Shown here: positions 6,944 to 11,857 of the stretch, piece by piece | Layout: every line of letters starts with the position of its first letter | How positions within the stretch are numbered: position 1 is the stretch's first letter | Assembly: GCA_017962285.1 (NCBI GenBank) | Contig: JAGCVR010000086.1 | Coordinates: forward strand, 1 to 11,857 | Reading direction: 5' to 3' | DNA length: 11,857 nt | From: Muribaculaceae bacterium | Lineage (GTDB): Bacteria; Bacteroidota; Bacteroidia; Bacteroidales; Muribaculaceae | Position numbers and translations under genes: made by a program | The notes under the pieces: model-generated | Database searches by the model: none | Told to the model about the DNA's origin: nothing | What the model saw: only the letters and a program-made list of their open reading frames with translations

Positions 6944-7708
6944 ATGACAGAAGCCGCACTATATCTCATTCCTGTTCAGCTGAGCGACGGAGAGCTTTCC
7001 GCCGTCCTGCCTCAGCGAAACCTTGAGATTGTGGGCGGAATCAAGCATTTTGTAGTGGAGAACGTGCGCTCGGCAAGGAGGTTTCTCAAGAAGTGCAATC
7101 ACAACATCAACATTGACGAGCTCACATTCTATGAACTGAACCAACACACCGCCGCCACCGACGTGGAAAGCTTTCTCTCCCCGCTTGAGCAGGGATTTCC
7201 CGTGGGTGTAATCAGCGAAGCCGGATGCCCGGCGATAGCCGATCCTGGTGCCGACGTGGTGGCGATAGCGCAGCGAAAGCACATGCGGGTGGTGCCGCTT
7301 GTGGGTCCGTCGAGCATTTTGATGGGGCTTATGGGGTCGGGGTTCAACGGCCAGAGTTTTGCATTCCTCGGCTATCTGCCGATTGATGCCAAGGCGCGCT
7401 CGGCACGTCTAAAAGAAATGCAGCACCGCATCGTCCATGAGAACCAGACTCAGATTTTCATAGAAACGCCCTACCGCAATCAGTCGCTGATGAATGACCT
7501 GTGCCGGCTGCTGCCCGAAAACCAGAAACTGTGCGTGGCACAGGACATCACAGGAACACGCGAAAGCATTGTGACAAAGTCGGTTGGAGAATGGGAAAAA
7601 ACGAATTCAACACTCGAGAAAGTGCCCACCATCTTTCTCTTGTATAAAAAAAGGGCTTTCATGACGAAAATCCGACAACAAACAGAAAATGAGCAAAAAA
7701 AGACATAA
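6944..7708 (+). CDS. SAM-dependent methyltransferase, RsmI-related tetrapyrrole methylase family
   Basis: A 254-residue member of the tetrapyrrole (corrin/porphyrin) methylase fold, the family of RsmI, which 2'-O-methylates C1402 of 16S rRNA. Family motifs are SEAGCPAIADPG (91-102), VGPSSI (120-125) and IETPYRN (173-179), corresponding to the RsmI segments SDAGTP-ISDPG, GPSA and ESPHR. The usual N-terminal RsmI motif TPIGN is absent: the chain starts MTEAALYLIPVQLSDGEL. Bacteroidota commonly carry such a second paralog, whose target is not known to me, so I do not call it rsmI. The conserved domain ends at about residue 235 (FLLYK); the last 19 residues are a lysine- and glutamine-rich tail whose end overlaps the next gene by 20 nt. 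Transcription probably starts from the box at 6917. Confidence 0.85.
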   Translation: MTEAALYLIPVQLSDGELSAVLPQRNLEIVGGIKHFVVENVRSARRFLKKCNHNINIDELTFYELNQHTAATDVESFLSPLEQGFPVGVISEAGCPAIADPGADVVAIAQRKHMRVVPLVGPSSILMGLMGSGFNGQSFAFLGYLPIDAKARSARLKEMQHRIVHENQTQIFIETPYRNQSLMNDLCRLLPENQKLCVAQDITGTRESIVTKSVGEWEKTNSTLEKVPTIFLLYKKRAFMTKIRQQTENEQKKT

Positions 7709-8678
7709 ACAGAGAAACAACATTCAAGACCGCCAGTTGTCCATCTTTTTCGGCGACGAAGGGCAGAACGAGCCATTGACCATAGAGAATCCCGAAATTG
7801 AGACTCAAGAAAATGACAAGGACTTGGTGATGGGCAGCGGTCAAGGCACTGTAAACTTCGTGAGTTTCGGCAGTGGCAGCAGCGGCAACTGCGCATATCT
7901 CGGCACGGCGGGCTCGGGCATCCTCATCGATGCCGGTGTGGACATGGACCTTGTGTTCAAGCACCTGGAAGAAAACGGCGTGTCGCCTCAGATGGTGAAA
8001 GCCATCCTTCTAACTCACGACCATGCCGATCACATCCGCTATGCCTACCGCATCGCACGCAAATACAAGCACATCCGTATCTACTGCACTCCCCGGATGC
8101 TGAACGGAATGCTTCGTCACCACAACATCTCGCGCCGCATACGCGACTATCAGGAGAATTACTTCAAGGAAATACCCTTCCACATTGCTGGCATGACCGT
8201 AACTGCCTTTGAGACATCCCATGACGGAAGCGACAATGCCGGTTTCTTCATTGAAGTGGACAATCACACTTTCGCAGTTGCCACCGACATGGGAGAAATC
8301 ACTTCAAGGGCGCTTCACTACATCCCTCAGGCTGAATTCCTCATGCTTGAGAGCAACTACGACCCTCAAATGCTCGAAAACGGCAAATATCCCGAATATC
8401 TCAAGAGCCGCGTAAGGAGCGAAAAGGGGCACTTGTCGAACGAAGTGGCATCGAACCTTGTGGTGGAGAATTGCCTTGAACACGTGAAATTTGTGTTTCT
8501 GTGCCACCTGAGCAATGAGAACAACACCCCCGAACTGGCACTGTCCACAATGCGGCAAGCCATAGAAGGCGCAAACCGCACGGTGGGTGACGCATCCTTC
8601 TCGGTAGATGACAGGAGCAAGGACATCCACATCTACGCGTTGCCCAGATACGATTGCTCGCAATGGTTCGTGTTTTAA
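7689..8678 (+). CDS. Metallo-beta-lactamase-fold hydrolase, YycJ/WalJ-like
   Basis: A 329-residue protein with the metal-binding set of this fold: THDHADH (109-115), His178 in TSHDG, Asp200 in ATDMG, and His273 in CHLSNEN, preceded by GHLS (247-250). The opening FGSGSSGNC and ILIDAG (about 60-83) mark the YycJ/WalJ branch. From memory, Bacillus relatives act in DNA metabolism and one is reported to be an exonuclease; the function here is inferred. Typical relatives begin at about residue 54, so residues 1-53 are an extension: first basic (KKRHKQR), then QLSIFF at 16-21, then acidic. ATG 7689 gives a 20-nt overlap with the methyltransferase gene and suggests coupled translation; ATG at 7830 (residue 48) is the alternative start and would remove the extension. 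The stop overlaps that of the opposing TIGR02757 gene. Confidence 0.88.
   Translation: MSKKRHKQRNNIQDRQLSIFFGDEGQNEPLTIENPEIETQENDKDLVMGSGQGTVNFVSFGSGSSGNCAYLGTAGSGILIDAGVDMDLVFKHLEENGVSPQMVKAILLTHDHADHIRYAYRIARKYKHIRIYCTPRMLNGMLRHHNISRRIRDYQENYFKEIPFHIAGMTVTAFETSHDGSDNAGFFIEVDNHTFAVATDMGEITSRALHYIPQAEFLMLESNYDPQMLENGKYPEYLKSRVRSEKGHLSNEVASNLVVENCLEHVKFVFLCHLSNENNTPELALSTMRQAIEGANRTVGDASFSVDDRSKDIHIYALPRYDCSQWFVF
7734..7748 (+). other. Possible sliding-clamp-binding peptide QLSIF in the metallo-hydrolase
   Basis: Codons 16-20 encode Gln-Leu-Ser-Ile-Phe, followed by another Phe. This fits the beta-clamp-binding consensus QL(S/D)LF with Ile in place of Leu, and lies in a charged, probably unstructured N-terminal extension, as such motifs often do. 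Five residues can match by chance, so this is a hypothesis. Confidence 0.35.
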
Positions 8679-9469
8679 GAAACCGGTAGAGAACTGGGGT
8701 TTTCGTGGTTCACGCCGATGCCGAACAGCGCATAGTCGTAGAGCACTGGGTCGGACGGACGCATAGTGCGGAGGACCTCAGTCAGCTCCAGCACAGTGCG
8801 CTTATCGTTGGCTCTGCGGGTAATCAGCCCGAGCGAGCGAGCCGTGTTTCCCACATGGACATCAAGCGGAATAAACAGTTGGCTCGGCTTAATCGCATTC
8901 CACACACCCATATCCACAATGCCGTCGTCTCTCACGAGCCAGCGAAGAGCCATGTTCACGCGCTTCAGCGCTGTCTGCTCAAGATTCATTGGCAGGCAGC
9001 GGGAATCGGGAGCACCGTTGACTTCTGCAAATTCGCGCTGCATCAGTTCCACAAGCCGCCAGGAAGGAGTTTCGTGGCAACAGATGCGATTTGCCACTGC
9101 GAAATCGTTCAGTGAGGCATGTCGTGAATAGATGTGCCTCAGTCCGCGCAGCATATTCTTGAAGTTTCTGGCAAAGAAAGTTCGGTGGATATTCAAGTCA
9201 TCGGGCAAATCTTCGAAAGCGCCATCCATGACATAGCGGAATGGGTCATGATTCATGAGGGCGAGCATTTTCTCGCAGTTGCTGCAAATCATCTTGCGGT
9301 TGCCCCATGCTATAGTAGCCGACAGGAACGCCACAATTTCTATGTCCTGCAACTGGTGAAACCGGCGAGGAAACTGAACGGGGTCGGCAGTGATAAAATC
9401 GGTGTTGCAGATGCGCCGCGCCTGGGCGTCCAAAAATTCTTTTATCTGCAGTAATTCATCGGTTTTCAT
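8675..9469 (-). CDS. TIGR02757 family protein (DUF2400)
   Basis: The 264-residue product has the features of TIGR02757: QDIEIVAFLSATIAWGNRKM (about 41-60), KRVNMALRWLVR (169-180), IPLDVHVGNTARSLGL (about 200-215) and DPVLYDYALFGIGV (240-253). Function is unestablished. The helical start around a SATIAWGN turn and the late PLDVH segment resemble the layout of HhH-GPD DNA glycosylases, where a comparable VDTH carries the catalytic Asp; this is my inference. I chose ATG 9469 over GTG 9484 (five residues longer) because ATG is preferred and MKTDELLQ is a plausible start; with GTG the gap to ispH is only 2 nt. It is the last gene of a cmk-ispH operon, and its TAA overlaps the stop of the convergent metallo-hydrolase gene. 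Confidence 0.88.
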   Translation of the reverse strand: MKTDELLQIKEFLDAQARRICNTDFITADPVQFPRRFHQLQDIEIVAFLSATIAWGNRKMICSNCEKMLALMNHDPFRYVMDGAFEDLPDDLNIHRTFFARNFKNMLRGLRHIYSRHASLNDFAVANRICCHETPSWRLVELMQREFAEVNGAPDSRCLPMNLEQTALKRVNMALRWLVRDDGIVDMGVWNAIKPSQLFIPLDVHVGNTARSLGLITRRANDKRTVLELTEVLRTMRPSDPVLYDYALFGIGVNHENPSSLPVS

Positions 9470-9486
9470 TGCAAGAGCAGACACTT

Positions 9487-10353
9487 TTACAGGATTTTTG
9501 TGAGATATTCTTTCACTTCATTCATAAGCCACATGGGTGTGGATGTCGCCCCGCATATTCCGATGGATTTCTTCCCGGCGAGCCATTCGTGGCAGATGTC
9601 GCCGCTGTTGCTTATAAGGTATGAGTTGGGGTTTACACTCTTACACTCGGCAAAAAGGATTTTCCCATTGCTGCTTTTCGACCCGGAGACGAACAATATC
9701 AGCTCATGTTTCATGGCAAACTCGCGAATTTGCGGGATTCTGTTTGCCACTGAACGGCAGATGGTGTCGAAACTCACAAATTTCACTCCGTTAGGCATAC
9801 GCTTCTGGACTTGCGCTGCAATTTCACCGAAATCCTGGACCGACTTTGTGGTTTGAGAATAAAGATACGTGTCGCGGTTATAATCGATTTTATCAATTTC
9901 ACCGATGTTCTCAATCACCAATGCCTCGCCCTGGGTCTGACCCACCAGCCCGTTCACCTCGGCATGGCCGCGCTTACCGTAGATGACGATTTGCGGTCGG
10001 TCGTCATCCGACTGGTTGTAGGTCTTGTTGATCCGCTGCTGCAGCTTAAGCACAACAGGACAGGTGGCGTCGATAATCTCGATGCCGTTGCGGCGCGCCA
10101 CTTCGTAGGTCTCCGGCGGTTCACCATGGGCGCGGATAAGTACCTTAACGTTGTGAAGCTGCCTCAGCTGCTCATGGGTGATGGTCTCCAATCCTTCAAG
10201 CCGCAGCCGCTCCACCTCATTGCTGTTGTGGACGATGTCGCCCAGGCAATACAGATGGCCTGATTTGTTCAGTTCCTCCTCGGCTTTTCTAATTGCAGTG
10301 GTCACCCCGAAACAGAACCCAGAACTCTTGTCAATCTCAATCATCGTATCCAT
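9487..10353 (-). CDS. ispH: 4-hydroxy-3-methylbut-2-enyl diphosphate reductase
   Basis: IspH (LytB) makes IPP and DMAPP from HMBPP in the last step of the MEP isoprenoid pathway, in the cytoplasm, with a [4Fe-4S] cluster. The three cluster cysteines are present: Cys14 (GFCFGV), Cys98 (DATCPVV) and Cys199 (DTICRSVANR). Substrate residues are also visible: His42 (DIVHN), His76 (RAHGE), His130 and Glu132 (GHAEVNG), Thr168 in QTTKS, and the Ser/Asn of SGSKSSNG (about 223-230), plus GICGATSTP near the end. Length 288 is normal for Bacteroidota. The first ATG overlaps the cmk stop as TAATG, which supports this start and coupled translation; Met4 is an alternative. The TIGR02757 gene follows 17 nt downstream. 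Confidence 0.97.
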   Translation of the reverse strand: MDTMIEIDKSSGFCFGVTTAIRKAEEELNKSGHLYCLGDIVHNSNEVERLRLEGLETITHEQLRQLHNVKVLIRAHGEPPETYEVARRNGIEIIDATCPVVLKLQQRINKTYNQSDDDRPQIVIYGKRGHAEVNGLVGQTQGEALVIENIGEIDKIDYNRDTYLYSQTTKSVQDFGEIAAQVQKRMPNGVKFVSFDTICRSVANRIPQIREFAMKHELILFVSGSKSSNGKILFAECKSVNPNSYLISNSGDICHEWLAGKKSIGICGATSTPMWLMNEVKEYLTKIL

Positions 10354-11042
10354 TATGCAGGATAATTATCATAAAGCTGAAAAATCCACTGATTCTGCTG
10401 CTCAAGGCTGAGGAGCGAAGTGTCGAGTTCTATTGCGTCGTCCGCTTTCCGGAGCGGACTCTCCTTTCGGGTGGAATCGATATGGTCGCGCATTTCCACA
10501 TTGCGCAGCACATCTTCGAATGTAACGTCGGTGTCGCCCTTGCTTTGCAGTTCCAGGAAACGGCGCTGCGCACGCACCTGGGCCGAGCACGTCACAAACA
10601 CTTTGATTTCAGCGTCGGGAAACACCGTGGTGCCGATGTCGCGTCCGTCCATCACCACCCCTTTCAGACGACCCATTTCCTGCTGCTGCGCCACCATGGC
10701 ATGTCGCACAAACGGTATCGCCGCCACAGGGCTGACAAAATTCGACACACGGAGCGTGCGGATTTCCCTCTCCACGTTTTCATCGTTCAGATAGGTCTCC
10801 TGGTCGCCTTTTTCATTTTTCCTGAAAGAGATTCTTATGTCGCCTATGTGCTTCTTCAGCCTGGCCTCGTTCACCACGCCGTCGTCGCTCACCAGATTGT
10901 GGCGAAGGCAATAGAGTGTAACGGCGCGATACATGGCACCACTGTCGATATAAGTAAGTCCGGAATAAGCGGCAAGGGCACGTGCCATGGTGCTTTTGCC
11001 CGAAGAAGAAGTCCCGTCGATTGCTACGTTAATCTGTTTCAT
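10353..11042 (-). CDS. cmk: (d)CMP kinase
   Basis: Cytidylate kinase phosphorylates CMP and dCMP with ATP in pyrimidine salvage. The 229-residue product has the P-loop GTSSSGKST (10-18), the CMP-binding segment YIDSGAMYRAVT (31-42), DGRDIGT (132-138), the lid region with RAQRR (157-161), and RDHIDSTRKESPL (185-197). This is the bacterial Cmk length with its extra CMP-binding insert. I start at ATG 11042 (MKQINVAIDGT); a longer frame opens at TTG 11069 but adds nine residues with no family match. It is the first gene of the cmk-ispH-TIGR02757 operon and overlaps ispH by one base. A -7 box at 11085-11078 suggests a leader of about 30 nt. Confidence 0.96.
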   Translation of the reverse strand: MKQINVAIDGTSSSGKSTMARALAAYSGLTYIDSGAMYRAVTLYCLRHNLVSDDGVVNEARLKKHIGDIRISFRKNEKGDQETYLNDENVEREIRTLRVSNFVSPVAAIPFVRHAMVAQQQEMGRLKGVVMDGRDIGTTVFPDAEIKVFVTCSAQVRAQRRFLELQSKGDTDVTFEDVLRNVEMRDHIDSTRKESPLRKADDAIELDTSLLSLEQQNQWIFQLYDNYPA

Positions 11043-11077
11043 GCAGTACTGAAATTTATTTTTCAACAATAGATTTA

Positions 11078-11085
11078 CAAAGTTA
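11078..11085 (-). promoter_or_regulatory. -7 promoter box for the cmk-ispH-TIGR02757 operon
   Basis: On the minus strand TAACTTTG matches TAnnTTTG exactly and lies 35 nt before the cmk ATG. The -33 position, 20 nt further up, has no TTG and falls next to the opposing box at 11109-11116. Confidence 0.55.
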
Positions 11086-11108
11086 AGTAAAAAAAGTGAT
11101 TTTTTCTA

Positions 11109-11116
11109 TAACTTTG
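11109..11116 (+). promoter_or_regulatory. -7 promoter box for the AlkZ-related gene
   Basis: TAACTTTG matches the consensus exactly, 23 nt before the ATG at 11140, predicting a leader of about 18 nt. It is the mirror image of the cmk box: ACAAAGTTA and TAACTTTGT form an inverted repeat around a 23-nt centre (measured between the 8-nt boxes). Confidence 0.55.
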
Positions 11117-11139
11117 TGATTGAACAAAAAGTTTTCTCG

Positions 11140-11857
11140 ATGGGAAAGAAAAAGATGATATCCGATGCCGGCGACATCGCCCGCGTGGTGAACCGCCAGG
11201 GATTCCTGCCGTTTTTCGCAAGCGATATCCCCGATTTCTCGCTCGAAGAAATCACACCGCCACAGCTGTGGTTCCCCGACGACGAGAAAGACTTCATGGG
11301 TGTGTGGGACTGGAAGAGCGATGTGATAATTGAGGGCGACTGCGCTTATGGCAAATTCGTCATGAACAAAGCCTGCTTCATTTCCATGAAATGCTTTCCG
11401 CATTTCATCAACTACCGGCGGGGCTCCGCACATCTCAACGAGGCAGAGAAAACCATGCTTGGCGTGCTGGCAGAGCATCATTCACTTCTTTCCGGTGAAC
11501 TGAAGAAACTGTGCGGCTACGTCGATCCACCAAGAAAGCGTATCGGCAACCGGATAGAACGGGCTGTGGTACAGGCGAACAGGGACGTCCTGAGCAAACA
11601 GGACAAACGCAGCAGACTGAAATCGGAATTCGAAAGGGCTATTACACGCCTGCAAATGGCAGGATACGTGGTGATTGCCGACTTTGAATACAAGCACGAC
11701 CGCTACGGGAAGCGTTATGGCTGGGGAATGGCACGCTACTGCACCGCTGAAGACTTTTTCGGGGCAGAGCGGCTGGAAGTGAATTGCCCCCCTAATGAAT
11801 CGGGTGAATGGCTGCTTGAATACTTGTCGCAGAAACTGCCTCACCTTTCGCAGGCAG
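11140..11857 (+). CDS. AlkZ-related, probably winged-helix protein of unknown function (3' end outside the window)
   Basis: ATG 11140 opens a frame that runs without a stop to the window edge (239 residues). The N-terminal part has GFLPFFASDIPDFSLEE (about 21-37), PQLWFPDD, VWDWKSDVI, GDCAYGKF and FPHFINYRRG (about 86-95). The later part has HHSLLSGELKKLCGY (about 113-127) and a helix-turn-strand AITRLQMAGYVVIADFEYK with KRYGWGMARY after it. From memory this matches proteins named AlkZ-related in Bacteroidota and Firmicutes, distantly linked to the winged-helix glycosylase AlkZ/YcaQ; their activity is unknown to me, and I see no AlkZ catalytic motif I could vouch for. ATG 11155 is an alternative start. 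The gene is divergent from cmk. Confidence 0.72.
   Translation, partial: MGKKKMISDAGDIARVVNRQGFLPFFASDIPDFSLEEITPPQLWFPDDEKDFMGVWDWKSDVIIEGDCAYGKFVMNKACFISMKCFPHFINYRRGSAHLNEAEKTMLGVLAEHHSLLSGELKKLCGYVDPPRKRIGNRIERAVVQANRDVLSKQDKRSRLKSEFERAITRLQMAGYVVIADFEYKHDRYGKRYGWGMARYCTAEDFFGAERLEVNCPPNESGEWLLEYLSQKLPHLSQA

Noticed and set aside
7696..7702. A AAA AAG heptamer correctly phased for -1 ribosomal slippage at the end of the methyltransferase gene
   Set aside because: The metallo-hydrolase frame is +1 relative to the methyltransferase, so a -1 slip would not fuse the two; it would only add a short tail ending near 7775. No stimulatory hairpin was seen.
11043..11069. Longer cmk start at TTG 11069
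   Set aside because: The nine extra residues match no Cmk N terminus, and ATG 11042 gives the standard MKQINVAIDGT opening.
11083..11844. Two minus-strand open frames opposite the AlkZ-related gene
   Set aside because: The plus-strand frame has conserved family features and a promoter; the minus-strand products do not resemble anything.
6944..11857. A DNA-repair gene cluster (metallo-hydrolase, TIGR02757 protein, AlkZ-related protein)
   Set aside because: The genes lie in separate transcription units on opposite strands, mixed with cmk, ispH and a methyltransferase; nothing shows they form one system.

Overview
The window is ordinary chromosomal backbone from a member of the Bacteroidota, most likely the order Bacteroidales; a Muribaculaceae- or Prevotellaceae-like genus would fit the roughly 50% GC, but I cannot fix the family. 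The evidence is a fused SecD-SecF protein, an OmpP1/FadL-type outer membrane protein ending in Phe, a TIGR02757 (DUF2400) protein, a second tetrapyrrole-methylase-fold methyltransferase lacking the usual RsmI N-terminal motif, near absence of Shine-Dalgarno sequences, and several promoters of the Bacteroidota form TTTG-N20-TAnnTTTG.

Layout from left to right. Positions 1-99 are the end of a membrane protein, probably an SLC13/DASS-type symporter. recO (136-861, +) follows. A hairpin terminator separates recO from a convergent tRNA-Arg(CCT) (912-983, -). Next on the minus strand are an OmpP1/FadL-family porin (1077-2540) and secDF (2806-5739), each with its own promoter and terminator, then a dead D-2-hydroxyacid dehydrogenase gene (5898-6853) with a nonsense codon and a one-base deletion. 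A divergent promoter region leads into a plus-strand pair: a SAM-dependent methyltransferase (6944-7708) overlapping by 20 nt a YycJ/WalJ-like metallo-beta-lactamase-fold protein (7689-8678). This meets head-on a minus-strand operon cmk (11042-10353) > ispH (10353-9487) > TIGR02757 protein (9469-8675). A second divergent promoter region separates cmk from a plus-strand gene of an AlkZ-related, probably winged-helix family (11140 onward), cut by the window edge.

The genes serve general housekeeping: recombinational repair (RecO), export (SecDF), isoprenoid synthesis (IspH), pyrimidine nucleotide salvage (Cmk), decoding of AGG, and outer-membrane uptake of hydrophobic compounds. I see no mobile element, CRISPR array, phage gene or defence island. 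The points most worth a second look are a possible sliding-clamp-binding motif in the N-terminal extension of the metallo-hydrolase, the resemblance of the TIGR02757 protein to HhH-GPD DNA glycosylases, a terminator stem that contains the -7 box of the tRNA promoter, two divergent promoter pairs with almost identical geometry, and the two-lesion pseudogene. No stretch longer than 300 bases lacks a gene; the longest gap (2541-2805) holds a promoter and a terminator.
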